A DNA stretch of 27,024 nucleotides from an uncultured Roseateles sp. Its GTDB lineage: Bacteria; Pseudomonadota; Gammaproteobacteria; Burkholderiales; Burkholderiaceae. The notes below the pieces were generated by a model, which was given only the letters and a program-made list of their open reading frames with translations, did not search any database and was not told the origin of the DNA. The stretch lies in assembly GCA_946480605.1 (NCBI GenBank), contig CAMLKW010000033.1, positions 1-27,024 of the forward strand, in the 5' to 3' direction. Shown piece by piece: positions 1 to 9,459 of the stretch (position 1 is its first letter; every line of letters starts with the position of its first letter). Both the position numbers and the translations under genes were made by a program.

Positions 1-1028
1 CCGCCAGCGTGGGCGCCATCCAGCGCGGCCTGCTGCAGATCGAGGCCCAGGGCGGCGACAAGTTCTTCGGCGAGCCCATGCTGAACCTCGCCGACTTCAT
101 GCAAACCGAGTCGGGTCTCGGCGTCATCAACATCCTGGCCGCCGACAAGCTGATGAACGCGCCGCGGCTGTACGCGACCTTTTTGCTGTGGATGCTCTCC
201 GAGCTGTTCGAGACGCTGCCCGAGGTCGGGGACCTGGAGAGACCGAAGCTGGTGTTCTTCTTCGACGAGGCCCACCTGCTGTTCAAGGACGCGCCGGACG
301 CGCTGGTCGAGCGCATCGAGCTGGTCGTGCGCCTGGTGCGCTCCAAGGGCGTGGGCGTGTACTTCGTGACGCAGAACCCGCTGGACATCCCCGACACCGT
401 GCTGGGCCAGCTGGGCAACCGCGTGCAGCATGCGCTGCGCGCCTTCACGCCGCGCGACCAGAAGGCCGTCAAGAGCGCGGCCGACACCATGCGCGCCAAG
501 CCCGGGCTGGACATCGCCACCGCCATCACGGAGCTGGGCGTCGGCGAGGCGCTGGTCAGCCTGCTGGACGAGAAGGGCCGTCCCAGCATCACCGAGCGCG
601 TGTTCGTGCTGCCGCCGGGCAGCCAGATCGGCCCCATCAACCCGGCGCAGCGGCAGGCCCTCATCGCCAACTCGTTGGTGGCCGGCGTCTACGAGGGTCA
701 GCTGGACCGTGAATCGGCCTACGAGCGACTGGTCAGCCAGCATCAGGCGCCCGCTCCGGCCGGGGGCGGCATGGCGGCCGAGGCCGGCAGCGTGTTCAAG
801 GGTGGCCCGGCCACCTCGGCGCCGGCACCGGCCCAGGCGGGCGGCGGCATGATGGACAGCCTCAAGGACGTCATCTTCGGCACCACCGGCCCGCGCGGCG
901 GGCGCCATCCCGGCCTGGCCGAGAAGGCGGCGCAATCGGCCGTGCGCAGCATCGGCTCGGCCGTCGGCCGCGAAATCATCCGCGGCGTGCTGGGCAGCAT
1001 CCTGGGCGGCGGCGGCCGCCGGCGCTGA
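1..1028 (+). CDS. YjgR/HerA-like DUF853 ATPase, C-terminal part
   Basis: The reading frame is open from the first bases, so the 5' end lies outside the window and about 341 residues remain. The product resembles the C-terminal two thirds of the YjgR/DUF853 family, predicted HerA/FtsK-related P-loop ATPases of about 500 residues whose substrate is unknown. The Walker B region is plain ([12 protein letters not shown], the DEAH codons at 264-275), followed by the sensor segment YFVTQNP and the conserved [16 protein letters not shown] stretch. The Walker A motif must lie upstream, outside the window. The tail after about position 750 is a Gly/Ala/Pro-rich linker ending in a short basic Gly-rich stretch, which fits the family. 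It is followed by an 81-base gap before a separate two-component pair. I am confident of the family and not of any cellular role. Confidence 0.88.
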   Translation, partial: ASVGAIQRGLLQIEAQGGDKFFGEPMLNLADFMQTESGLGVINILAADKLMNAPRLYATFLLWMLSELFETLPEVGDLERPKLVFFFDEAHLLFKDAPDALVERIELVVRLVRSKGVGVYFVTQNPLDIPDTVLGQLGNRVQHALRAFTPRDQKAVKSAADTMRAKPGLDIATAITELGVGEALVSLLDEKGRPSITERVFVLPPGSQIGPINPAQRQALIANSLVAGVYEGQLDRESAYERLVSQHQAPAPAGGGMAAEAGSVFKGGPATSAPAPAQAGGGMMDSLKDVIFGTTGPRGGRHPGLAEKAAQSAVRSIGSAVGREIIRGVLGSILGGGGRRR

Positions 1029-1109
1029 GCCACGTGCGTCTCGCGCCGCGCCGCGCCCGTTCGTCGCAAGCCGCTCGCACGGGCACGCGCATGGGCTGAC
1101 GCTGCGCCC

Positions 1110-2174
1110 ATGAGTACTCCGCCACCTCGCCACGAATGGCCCTCCTACATCGGCGGCACCCTGGCCATCTGCCTGGCCGTCGGGCTGCTGAACTACCTGC
1201 TGCGCGGCGGGCAGTTCTGGCACGGCATGCTGTACTCGTTCACGGTGGGCGTGCAGATCTCCGTCTACATCTCGCTGCTGACCTACGGCCTGTCCGCGCT
1301 GCTGCGGCGGCGCCAGGGCGACCGCCCGGAGCTGCGCCATGGCTGGGTCGGCTGGGGCTGGCTGCTGCCCTGCATCGTGTTGGGCTCGCTGGCCGGCTAC
1401 AGCGGCGGCCTGTGGCTGGGCGACCTGATCACCGGCGGACGCTCCAGCCAACCCTGGCAGATCGCCGACCGGCGCATGGCGCTGTCCGTCGCCTTCACGC
1501 TGCTGGTGTCCGTGCTGGCGACATGGTGGTTCTTCTCGCTGTTCAAGATCAACACCGCGCGCATAGCGCGCGCCCAGGCCGAGCGCCAGGCGGCCGAGGC
1601 GCGGCTGGCGCTGCTGCAAAGCCAGCTGGAGCCGCACATGCTGTTCAACACGCTGGCCCACCTGCGCGTGCTGATCAAGCTGCGGCCCGACGAGGCGCAG
1701 CAGATGCTGGACCGCCTCATCGACTACCTGCGCGCGACGCTGCAGGCCAGCCGCGCCACAGAACATGCGCTGGCGGATGAGTTCGAGCGCCTGTCCGACT
1801 ACCTCGCGCTGATGCAACTGCGCATGGGCGAGCGGCTGCGCGTGCAGCTGGAGCTGCCGCCCGACCTGGCCGCCATCGCCATCCCGCCGCTGCTGCTGCA
1901 GCCACTGGTGGAGAACGCCATCAAGCACGGGCTGGAGCCGCATGTGGACGGCGGCGAGCTGCGCGTGTCGGCGGCGCGCGATGGCGGCCGGCTGGTGCTG
2001 GAGGTGGCCGACAGCGGTGCCGGTTTGACCCAGGCGACCGGCTTGCCCGGCGCAGGCTTCGGACTGGCGCAGGTGCGCGAGCGCCTCGCCCAGCGCTATG
2101 GCGGCACCGCGCGCTTCACGCTGCAAGCGCAGCCCGGGGGCGGCAGCCTCGCCCGCATCGAGATCCCGACATGA
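1110..2174 (+). CDS. LytS/YehU-type sensor histidine kinase
   Basis: This is a membrane histidine kinase of the His_kinase (PF06580) plus HATPase_c type, 354 residues. About four hydrophobic segments (near residues 13-31, 40-65, 82-105 and 124-145) form the N-terminal membrane part, with no obvious periplasmic sensor domain. The phospho-acceptor region reads QLEPHMLFNTL with His176. The ATP-binding boxes are VENAIKHG (267-274), DSGAGL (301-306) and GFGLAQVR (316-323). The stop codon overlaps the start of the next gene in an ATGA, so kinase and regulator are translationally coupled. There is no clear Shine-Dalgarno ahead of the ATG. The signal sensed cannot be told from the sequence. Family members are often annotated as LytS, YehU or AlgZ-like; the AlgZ/AlgR name is possible but not supported by neighbours here. 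Confidence 0.93.
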   Translation: MSTPPPRHEWPSYIGGTLAICLAVGLLNYLLRGGQFWHGMLYSFTVGVQISVYISLLTYGLSALLRRRQGDRPELRHGWVGWGWLLPCIVLGSLAGYSGGLWLGDLITGGRSSQPWQIADRRMALSVAFTLLVSVLATWWFFSLFKINTARIARAQAERQAAEARLALLQSQLEPHMLFNTLAHLRVLIKLRPDEAQQMLDRLIDYLRATLQASRATEHALADEFERLSDYLALMQLRMGERLRVQLELPPDLAAIAIPPLLLQPLVENAIKHGLEPHVDGGELRVSAARDGGRLVLEVADSGAGLTQATGLPGAGFGLAQVRERLAQRYGGTARFTLQAQPGGGSLARIEIPT

Positions 2175-2947
2175 CGCCCACCGCCCTCATCGCCGAAGAC
2201 GAACCGCTGCTGGCCGACAACCTGCGCATGGAGCTGAGCACCGCCTGGCCGGCGCTGCAGGTCGTGACCCAAGCCGGCAATGGCACCGCGGCCGTGGCGC
2301 TGGCGCTGCAGCACCGGCCGCAGGTCTGCTTCCTGGACATCCGCATGCCCGGCATGACCGGACTGGAGGCCGCCCAGGCCATCACCGAGGACTGGCCGGA
2401 CGACGCCGGCGCCCTGCCGCTGTTCGTCTTCGTGACCGCCTACGACCAGTACGCGCTGCAGGCCTTCGACGCCGCCGCGGCCGACTACCTGCTCAAGCCC
2501 GTCACGCCGGACCGCCTGGCGCAATGCGTGCAGCGGCTGCAGGCCCGCCTGGCCCAGCCCGCCGGCGACGCCACGCTGGATTCGCTGCGCCGGCTGCTGG
2601 CGCAGACCGTCACGCCGACGCCGCGGCTGCGCCACCTGCAGGCCGCCGTCGGCGACGCCATCGAGCTGGTGCCGGTGGACGACATCGTCTACCTGGAGGC
2701 TGCCGACAAGTACGTGCGCGCCGTGACGGCCGAGCGCGACTACTGGGTGCGCGTGTCGCTGCGCGAGCTGCTGCCGCAGCTGGACGCAGAGTGCTTCTGG
2801 CAGGTGCACCGCTCCACGGTCGTGCACATCGACGCCGTGGCCCGCGCGCAGCGCCAGGAAAACGGCACCGTGCTGCTGACGCTGCGCCAGCGGCCCGAGG
2901 CGCTGACCGTCAGCCGCGTGCACGCCCATCGCTTCAAGGCCTTGTAG
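2171..2947 (+). CDS. LytTR-family response regulator
   Basis: This is a 258-residue response regulator with an N-terminal receiver domain and a C-terminal LytTR DNA-binding domain. The receiver carries the acidic pocket Glu9-Asp10, the phospho-acceptor Asp56 (in CFLDIRMPG), Thr89 and Lys109 (in YLLKPV). The LytTR domain spans roughly residues 150-258 (VDDIVYLEAADKYVRAV, then FWQVHRSTVVHID and a C-terminal SRVHAHRFKAL). It overlaps the kinase gene by four bases and is its cognate partner by position. LytTR proteins usually bind pairs of short direct repeats; I did not find a convincing pair next to this operon. The gene ends 16 bases before the perfect inverted repeat at 2964-2995. Confidence 0.94.
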   Translation: MTPTALIAEDEPLLADNLRMELSTAWPALQVVTQAGNGTAAVALALQHRPQVCFLDIRMPGMTGLEAAQAITEDWPDDAGALPLFVFVTAYDQYALQAFDAAAADYLLKPVTPDRLAQCVQRLQARLAQPAGDATLDSLRRLLAQTVTPTPRLRHLQAAVGDAIELVPVDDIVYLEAADKYVRAVTAERDYWVRVSLRELLPQLDAECFWQVHRSTVVHIDAVARAQRQENGTVLLTLRQRPEALTVSRVHAHRFKAL

Positions 2948-2963
2948 GCGCGGTAGCGGCGCG

Positions 2964-2995
2964 ACGATGAAAACCGTATAAACGGTTTTCATCGT
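2964..2995. repeat. Perfect 14-bp inverted repeat at a start codon
   Basis: Arm ACGATGAAAACCGT (2964-2977), a four-base loop ATAA, then the exact reverse complement ACGGTTTTCATCGT (2982-2995). The right arm ends one base before the ATG at 2997, so it covers the place where a ribosome binding site would be, and no Shine-Dalgarno is present. The centre contains TATAAA (2977-2982), a good -10 candidate 14 bases from the ATG. It could be an operator for the ribbon-helix-helix-like product of the gene it precedes, a terminator of the LytTR operon (there is no T-tract), or an RNA hairpin that blocks translation. Confidence 0.85.
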
Positions 2996-2996
2996 T

Positions 2997-3254
2997 ATGC
3001 CCCACGCCCGCAAGCCCCCCTTCCCGCCCGAACGCGCCAGGCTCGTGCGCGACGGCTTCACCATGCCCGAGGCCGACTACGCGCTGCTGAAGGCCTTGAA
3101 GCAACGCCTGCTGGGCCAGCAGCGCGAGGCCAAGAAGAGCGAGTTGCTGCGCGCCGGTCTGCAGACGCTCGCCGCACTGGACGACGCGGCCCTGGCCGCT
3201 GCGTTGGACCGGCTGGCCCCGGTCAAGACCGGCCGGCCCCCCAAGGCCAAGTAA
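2997..3254 (+). CDS. Small ribbon-helix-helix-like conserved protein
   Basis: This 85-residue basic protein resembles a conserved but uncharacterised betaproteobacterial family whose core I recall as (V/L)RDxFTMP...KKSELLRAGL...KTGRP. Here LVRDGFTMPEADY (residues 16-28) would be a beta strand leading into a helix, KKSELLRAGLQTLAAL (46-61) would be the second helix, and the tail is KTGRPPKAK. This is the pattern of ribbon-helix-helix DNA-binding proteins, though the fold is my inference. The upstream perfect inverted repeat suggests self-regulation. A second in-frame ATG at 3063 also lacks a ribosome binding site. The stop codon is ten bases ahead of the next gene, which has a good AAGGAG, so the two probably form an operon. 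Confidence 0.8.
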   Translation: MPHARKPPFPPERARLVRDGFTMPEADYALLKALKQRLLGQQREAKKSELLRAGLQTLAALDDAALAAALDRLAPVKTGRPPKAK

Positions 3255-3264
3255 GGAGAGCGCC

Positions 3265-4071
3265 ATGTCCGACGCAAGCACCTGGTGGCAACTGCTGTGC
3301 ACGATCGCCGGATTGAACCTCGTCGCCTGGACCGTCTCGACCGCCTGGCTGCACCGCAACCGGCCCGACGGCACGACCTGGCCGCACCAGCGCCTGCAGC
3401 TGCTGCTGTCCGCGCTGTACGTGCTGGGCTGCGGTTACCGCTCGGTGCTGCCGGTGTTCGACGTGCCGCGCCTGGTCATGGTGGACTCCTGGGCCTCCAG
3501 CGTGCTGGTGGGGCGCACCGTGGCCACCATCGCCGAGCTGAGCTTTGCCGCGCAATGGGCACTGCTGCTGCGCGGCGCGGCGGTGGTCACCGGGCAGCGC
3601 TTCAGCCTGTGGATCGCCTGGGCCGTGCTGCCGCTGATCGCCATCGCCGAGATCCATTCCTGGTACGCCGTGCTGACCACGCGCAACATCGGCCACGTCG
3701 TCGAGGAGATCCTGTGGGGCACGACCGCGCTGCTCAGCGTCGTCGCCCTCGCGGGCCTGTGGCCGCGCGCCACGCCTCGGGGCCGGCGCTGGCTGGGCTT
3801 CGCCATCGTGGCCGGCCTGCTCTACGCGGCCTACATGTTCTTCATCGACGTGCCCATGTACTGGGCGCGCTGGGTGGCCGACGAAGCCGCCCGGCGGCCC
3901 TATGTGGCCGTGTCCGCCGGCTGGGCCGACGTATCCAGCCGCTGGACCGTATCGCACGACTGGGCGCACTGGCGCAGCGAGGTGGTGTGGATGACGCTGT
4001 ATTTCAGCGTGGCCGTCTGGATCAGCATCGCCCTCGCCCACGTGCGGCTGCCGCTGCGGCCGCGTCCTTAG
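3265..4071 (+). CDS. Polytopic membrane protein of unknown function
   Basis: This 268-residue protein is mostly hydrophobic, with about seven candidate transmembrane segments (near residues 8-29, 46-62, 84-105, 113-133, 145-165, 175-195 and 238-260). There is no signal peptide. The longest polar stretch, rich in Trp, Asp and Ala, lies between the last two segments (about residues 200-236). I do not recognise the family and see no catalytic motif. The start is well supported by AAGGAG eight bases before the ATG. It lies ten bases downstream of the ribbon-helix-helix-like gene and so may be controlled by it. Its TAG stop codon forms part of the candidate -10 box of glnS. Confidence 0.8.
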   Translation: MSDASTWWQLLCTIAGLNLVAWTVSTAWLHRNRPDGTTWPHQRLQLLLSALYVLGCGYRSVLPVFDVPRLVMVDSWASSVLVGRTVATIAELSFAAQWALLLRGAAVVTGQRFSLWIAWAVLPLIAIAEIHSWYAVLTTRNIGHVVEEILWGTTALLSVVALAGLWPRATPRGRRWLGFAIVAGLLYAAYMFFIDVPMYWARWVADEAARRPYVAVSAGWADVSSRWTVSHDWAHWRSEVVWMTLYFSVAVWISIALAHVRLPLRPRP

Positions 4072-4074
4072 AAT
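4069..4074 (+). promoter_or_regulatory. Candidate -10 box of glnS
   Basis: TAGAAT, whose first three bases are the stop codon of the preceding membrane-protein gene. It lies about 51 bases before the glnS ATG. No good -35 hexamer is visible 16-18 bases upstream. The same arrangement is seen before metG and DUF3460. Confidence 0.4.
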
Positions 4075-4084
4075 CGGCGGACCA

Positions 4085-4104
4085 CGGGCCTGAGACACGG
4101 CCCG
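4085..4104 (+). other. Small hairpin in the glnS leader
   Basis: CGGGCC (4085-4090) and GGCCCG (4099-4104) can pair around an eight-base loop. No T-run follows on the plus strand. It lies between the candidate promoter and the glnS start, so it would be a 5'-leader structure, or a weak terminator for the upstream gene. Confidence 0.35.
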
Positions 4105-4125
4105 CTTCCATTTCCAGAGCCGACG

Positions 4126-5895
4126 ATGAGCCAACCCGCCGCCCCCGCTGCCCCCGCGACGAACTTCCTGCGCCAGCGCATCGAGCACGACCTCGAGACC
4201 GGCGCCTTCGCCGGCCGCCACTTCGCCGGCACGCCGGGCGACGCCGCCCACCACGCCGCCGGCCCGCTGGACGAGGCGCGCATCCGCACCCGCTTTCCGC
4301 CCGAGCCCAACGGCTATCTGCACATCGGCCACGCCAAGAGCATCTGCCTGAATTTCGGCCTGGCGCGCGACTTCGGCGGCGCCTGCCACCTGCGCTTCGA
4401 CGACACCAACCCCGAGAAGGAGGAGCTGGAGTACGTCAACGCCATCAAGGAGATGGTGCAGTGGCTGGGCTGGAGCTGGGGCGACAACCTGTTCGAGGCC
4501 AGCAGCTACTTCGATTTCATGTACGCCGCCGCCGAGGCCCTCATCAACGCCGGCCACGCCTATGTGGACGAGCAGAGCGCCGATGACATGCGCACCAATC
4601 GCGGCGACTTCGGCCGCCCCGGCATCAACAGCCCGTTCCGCGACCGCTCAGCCGAAGAGAACCTGGCGCGCTTGCGCGAAATGCGCGACGGCCGGCACCC
4701 GGACGGCGCGATGGTGCTGCGCGCCAAGATCGACATGGCGTCGCCCAACATCAACCTGCGTGACCCGACGCTGTACCGCATCAAGCACGCGGAACACCAT
4801 GCCACCGGCAACAAGTGGTGCATCTACCCGATGTACACCTACGCCCACCCCATCGAGGACGCGCTGGAGCGCATCACCCACAGCATCTGCACGCTGGAGT
4901 TCGAGGACCAGCGACCGTTCTACGACTGGCTGCTGAACCAGCTCGCCGACCTGGGCCTGCTGGCCCGTCCGCTGCCGCAGCAGATCGAGTTCGGCCGCCT
5001 GAACCTGAACTACGTCGTCACCAGCAAGCGCAAGCTGCGCCAGCTGGTCGAGGAAAAGCACGTCAGCGGCTGGGACGACCCGCGCATGCCGACGCTGGTG
5101 GGCCTGCGCCGCCGCGGCTTCACGCCCGCGAGCCTGCGCGCGATGGTGGAAGCCACCGGCGCCAGCAAGCAGAACGCCTGGATTGACGACACGGTGCTCG
5201 ACCAGGCCCTGCGCGCCGACCTGGAGCCCCAGGCGCCGCGCGCCTTCGCCGTGCTGCAGCCGCTCAAGCTCAAGCTGACCAACTACGCCGAGGTGTTCGG
5301 CAGCGTCGACCACCGCGAGCCCTGCGAGACCGCCGCCCACCCGCACAAGCCCGAGCTGGGCCAGCGCCGGTTCTCGCTGGGCCCCGAGCTGTGGATCGAG
5401 GCCGAGGACTTCATCGAAGTGCCGCCCAAGGGCTATTTCCGCCTGTTCCCGGGCAACAAGGTGCGGCTGAAGGCCGGCTACATCATCGAGTGCACCGGCG
5501 CCGAGAAGGACGCCGACGGCAACATCAGCGCCGCGCTGGCCACCGTCATCCCCGACACCAAGAGCGGCACGCCGGGCGCGGACGCCGTCAAGGTCAAGGG
5601 CACCATCGGCTGGGTGGGCGCGCATGAGGCCGTGCAGGCCGAGGTTCGCCTGTACGAGCGCCTGTTCGCCGAGCCGCAGCCGGATGCCGGTGGACGCGAC
5701 TTCATCGAGTTCCTGAACCCCAACTCGCTGCGCGTCGTGCAGGCCTTCGTCGAGCCCTCGCTGGCCGGTGCCGCCGCCGACCAGCGCTGGCAGTTCGAGC
5801 GCCATGGCTACTTCGTGACCGACCGCGTGGACCACCGCGCCGACCGGCCGGTGTTCAACAAGATCACCGGGCTGAAGGACGGCTTCGGCCGCTGA
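4126..5895 (+). CDS. glnS: Glutaminyl-tRNA synthetase
   Basis: GlnRS charges tRNA-Gln with glutamine in the cytoplasm using ATP. At 589 residues it is about 35 longer than the E. coli enzyme; part of the excess is an Ala-rich N-terminus before the class I core. The ATP-binding HIGH signature is in PPEPNGYLHIGHAKS (HIGH at residues 66-69), followed by LRFDDTNPEKE, typical of GlnRS/GluRS. The second signature is VTSKR (298-302), a usual GlnRS variant of KMSKS, followed by VSGWDDPRMPT. The C-terminal half is the beta-barrel anticodon-binding region (YFRLFPGNKVRLK and the final FNKITGLKDGFGR). It is transcribed alone and converges on the next gene with a six-base gap. The presence of GlnRS makes an indirect Glu-tRNA-Gln amidation route unnecessary for glutamine. 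Confidence 0.97.
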   Translation: MSQPAAPAAPATNFLRQRIEHDLETGAFAGRHFAGTPGDAAHHAAGPLDEARIRTRFPPEPNGYLHIGHAKSICLNFGLARDFGGACHLRFDDTNPEKEELEYVNAIKEMVQWLGWSWGDNLFEASSYFDFMYAAAEALINAGHAYVDEQSADDMRTNRGDFGRPGINSPFRDRSAEENLARLREMRDGRHPDGAMVLRAKIDMASPNINLRDPTLYRIKHAEHHATGNKWCIYPMYTYAHPIEDALERITHSICTLEFEDQRPFYDWLLNQLADLGLLARPLPQQIEFGRLNLNYVVTSKRKLRQLVEEKHVSGWDDPRMPTLVGLRRRGFTPASLRAMVEATGASKQNAWIDDTVLDQALRADLEPQAPRAFAVLQPLKLKLTNYAEVFGSVDHREPCETAAHPHKPELGQRRFSLGPELWIEAEDFIEVPPKGYFRLFPGNKVRLKAGYIIECTGAEKDADGNISAALATVIPDTKSGTPGADAVKVKGTIGWVGAHEAVQAEVRLYERLFAEPQPDAGGRDFIEFLNPNSLRVVQAFVEPSLAGAAADQRWQFERHGYFVTDRVDHRADRPVFNKITGLKDGFGR

Positions 5896-5896
5896 A

Positions 5897-5910
5897 CCCG
5901 CTCAGGCGGG
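5897..5910. terminator. Short hairpin between convergent genes
   Basis: CCCGC (5897-5901), loop TCAG, GCGGG (5906-5910), sitting exactly between glnS and the convergent binding-protein gene, with the stop codon of the latter in the loop. No T-run is present on either side, so it is at best a weak bidirectional terminator. Confidence 0.3.
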
Positions 5911-6657
5911 CATGCGGTCGTCGCCGAACTCCGCCAGCGCCCGCTGGTAGAGCCGCGCGATGCTGCCGTCGCGCTGCAGCGCCTCGACGGCCCTGGCCAG
6001 ACGCTCCACCAGTTCCGGCGTCGCGCTGCGCCGGGACAGATGCAGCCAGAAGGCCTGGCGCTCCACGGGCAGCGGACGCGCGAACTGCTGCATGCGCAAG
6101 CCCAGGCCACGTGCGGCGCCGAACAGTCCCAGGTTGCTGCCATAGGCGGCGTCCACGCGCTTGCCCATCAGCATCTGGATGGCATGTTCGTTGTTGTTCA
6201 CCCATTGCAGCTGCTGGCCCGCCCAGCCCGCCGGCAGCGGAAAGCTGCGCGGCACGGCCAGCGCGCCGCGGGACACGTCCTCCAGCCGCAGCAGCGGCGC
6301 CTCCCGGCGGCTGACCAGCACGGTCGGCAACTCCAGCACCGGCGCGACCTGCATCGCCACGGCCTTGAGTTCGTCATTGGAGAAGCGCAGCACCACGTCG
6401 GACACGCCGTTTTGCAGGCTGAGCACCGTGCGTGCATAGGGCACGACGCGGTTGTTCGCCACCAGGCCGGCGCGCTGGGCGATCAGCATGCCGATGTCGT
6501 ACATCAGCCCGCCGGGTCCCTGGGGACCGATGCGGCCAAAGGGCTCGGACTGGATGGTCTCGATGCGCAGCACCGCAGGCTCCGCCGCCAGCACCGGCCC
6601 GGGCCGCAAGCCGGCCAGCAGCCCAGCCGCGCACCAACGGCGCCGGCTGACGCCCAT
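5902..6657 (-). CDS. Periplasmic solute-binding protein, SBP_bac_3-like
   Basis: From the ATG at 6657 the product has 251 residues. It begins with an export signal (MGVSRRRWCAAGLLAG..VLAAEP, cleavage near residue 24) containing an SRRR motif that resembles a twin-arginine signal. The mature part looks like family 3 extracellular solute-binding proteins: an opening strand (VLRIETIQSEPFGRIG), GLMYDIGMLIAQRAGL, and a closing helix with LARAVEALQRDGSIARLYQRAL. The ligand cannot be predicted. No permease or ATPase gene is nearby, so it is an orphan binding protein. Longer starts at 6693 and 6741 are possible, but they would bury the signal peptide. It is separated by 107 bases from the small gene upstream. 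Confidence 0.78.
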   Translation of the reverse strand: MGVSRRRWCAAGLLAGLRPGPVLAAEPAVLRIETIQSEPFGRIGPQGPGGLMYDIGMLIAQRAGLVANNRVVPYARTVLSLQNGVSDVVLRFSNDELKAVAMQVAPVLELPTVLVSRREAPLLRLEDVSRGALAVPRSFPLPAGWAGQQLQWVNNNEHAIQMLMGKRVDAAYGSNLGLFGAARGLGLRMQQFARPLPVERQAFWLHLSRRSATPELVERLARAVEALQRDGSIARLYQRALAEFGDDRMPA

Positions 6658-6764
6658 CACGTCCGCGGCCCGACCTCCCGATTCGTTCTGCATCCGGACA
6701 TTCCAGCATGCGCAGACACGGCCCGGCTTGATCTCGGACAAGTCACCCCTCCCGCGGCGGATGC

Positions 6765-6974
6765 TCAGCGACAGCGCAGCACGATGGGCGTGGCGTACTC
6801 GCGCCCCACCACCGCACGGGCGAACAGGTAGTTCTGCCGCGCGCGGTCGCTCAGCGCGTCCAGCGACACGTCGCCGTGCGCATCACAGGGGAAGGCCAGC
6901 GCACGGCCGGACTGGAACAGGGACTCGAAGCGCAACTCGAAGCCGTCGCTCAGCGGCATGGGGCGTGTGGTCAT
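6765..6974 (-). CDS. Conserved 69-residue hypothetical protein
   Basis: A small soluble protein with the core FELRFESLFQSGRALAFPCDAHGDVSLDALSDRARQNYLFARAVVGREY. I recall similar small proteins of unknown function in Burkholderiales with this FESLF..GR..AFPCDA..VDLD.LS.RAR.NYL pattern. The start is supported by GAGGTG five bases before the ATG. There is one Cys (in PCDA) and no membrane segment. It runs in the same direction as the binding-protein gene that follows 107 bases later, but co-transcription is uncertain. Confidence 0.75.
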   Translation of the reverse strand: MTTRPMPLSDGFELRFESLFQSGRALAFPCDAHGDVSLDALSDRARQNYLFARAVVGREYATPIVLRCR

Positions 6975-7097
6975 GGGGCACCTCGTCTTGCAACCAGACT
7001 AGGCGGCGCCCGGGGCCTTCACCCGTGAAAAGGTCGCAACCCGGCCCCCTCACCCCCGCGCCTGGCGGGAGCGGCGCCAACAAGTCACGCCCGCCGC

Positions 7098-8498
<1,401 letters not shown>

Positions 8499-8504
8499 GC
8501 CCCG

Positions 8505-8510
8505 ATTGTC
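8505..8510 (-). promoter_or_regulatory. Candidate -10 box of dbpA
   Basis: GACAAT on the minus strand, six bases before the dbpA ATG. Transcription from it would begin at or next to the start codon. No ribosome binding site is visible. No clear -35 box. Confidence 0.35.
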
Positions 8511-8572
8511 GAGGCCGGCCCGCCCAACGACGCCGCTTGCAATTGCTCACCACCCCTAACGAAGCCTCTGCA

Positions 8573-8578
8573 TAGCAT
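8573..8578 (+). promoter_or_regulatory. Candidate -10 box of the single-helix protein gene
   Basis: TAGCAT, 28 bases before the ATG at 8607. No good -35 hexamer. It fits the TANNNT form of other candidate -10 boxes in the window. Confidence 0.25.
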
Positions 8579-8606
8579 CGACGCCGGCATCCTGCCGCCC
8601 CACCGC

Positions 8607-9101
8607 ATGCCCACCGTCACACGCAGCTTCCCCGAAACCCAGCCCATGGACCCGCCGACCTCGGCACGGGCACGGGTGCTGGCGGGGCTGGACGGCGCCC
8701 CGCCGCGGCCCGCGGCCCGCACCGGCCCACAGGCGCCTGCCACCACACCGGCGCGCCGCCAGGACGCAGAGCCCCGCCCCGACGCGCTACCGCGCTGGGC
8801 CAAGGGCGTCGTCATCGGCGGCCTGCTGCTGGCGATTGCCATGCCGGCTTCGGTGCTGATGTCGCGCTCCATGCTGGTGCAGGCGGCGCTGGCCGAGCAG
8901 GGCAAGTCCCAGGCGGCCATGGTCTGCACCGGCGGCGAGGGCCGCGCACTGGACGACTCCAGCGTGCTGGGCTGGCTGTTCGGCGGCTCCTACTTCCGCT
9001 GCGGCGACTGGGAGACCCGCGAGGCGCGCCAGCAGCGTGACCGCGACCGCGACCAGGCCTCCTTCCTGGCGCGTGAGCGGGCGCGCCAGCAAAGCTACTG
9101 A
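8607..9101 (+). CDS. Single-helix membrane protein, unknown function
   Basis: From the ATG at 8607 the product has 164 residues: a Pro/Ala/Arg-rich, probably disordered cytoplasmic part (1-63), one transmembrane helix (about 66-86, GVVIGGLLLAIAMPASVLM), then a polar domain with two Cys (107 and 132) that could form a disulfide outside the membrane, and a highly charged Arg/Gln/Asp C-terminus. I do not recognise the family. A second in-frame ATG at 8646 gives 151 residues; neither start has a Shine-Dalgarno. A TAGCAT hexamer at 8573-8578 could be the -10 box. The gene converges on yciH with four bases between the stop codons. Confidence 0.68.
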   Translation: MPTVTRSFPETQPMDPPTSARARVLAGLDGAPPRPAARTGPQAPATTPARRQDAEPRPDALPRWAKGVVIGGLLLAIAMPASVLMSRSMLVQAALAEQGKSQAAMVCTGGEGRALDDSSVLGWLFGGSYFRCGDWETREARQQRDRDRDQASFLARERARQQSY

Positions 9102-9105
9102 GCCT

Positions 9106-9459
9106 TCAGCCGCCGGCTCGCTTGACGGTCCAGCCCTCGGGCCGCGCCTGCAGCCAGGCGACGACCTTGTCCAGGTGATCGCCCTGGATCTCGATGACGC
9201 CGTCCTTGGCCGTGCCGCCGCTGCCGCAGGCGGCCTTCAGCTGCTTGGCCAGCACGGTCAGCGCGGCGTCGTCCAGCGGCAGGCCGTGCACGGCCGTGAC
9301 ACCCTTGCCCTTGCGGCCGGCCGTCTCGCGGCGCACGCGCACGATGCCGTCGCCCGCCGGCCGCACGACGGCCTTGCAGGCGCACTGCGCCGCGGGCTGG
9401 CCGCAGCCGGGGCAGGCGCGACCGAAATCGGTGGAATAGACCAGGCGGGAGGTGCTCAT
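9106..9459 (-). CDS. yciH: SUI1/YciH family translation factor
   Basis: This 117-residue protein belongs to the bacterial eIF1/SUI1-like family (YciH), which can influence initiation fidelity, although its role in bacteria is not settled. It has an N-terminal Cys cluster (C16, C19, C26, C28 in CPGCGQPAAQCAC) and then the SUI1 domain from about residue 40 (RRETAGRKGKGVTAVHGLPL, AKQLKAACGSGGTAKDGVIEIQG, then a C-terminal helix). The GRKGKGVT and GSGGTAKDG stretches are family hallmarks. The start codon overlaps the stop of the upstream binding-protein gene in an ATGA, so it is the last gene of a leftward string. It converges on the single-helix protein gene. Confidence 0.93.
   Translation of the reverse strand: MSTSRLVYSTDFGRACPGCGQPAAQCACKAVVRPAGDGIVRVRRETAGRKGKGVTAVHGLPLDDAALTVLAKQLKAACGSGGTAKDGVIEIQGDHLDKVVAWLQARPEGWTVKRAGG

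Noticed and set aside
3223..4557. 444-codon open frame on the minus strand
   Set aside because: Antisense across the membrane-protein and glnS genes; no domain and His/Gly/Gln-rich.
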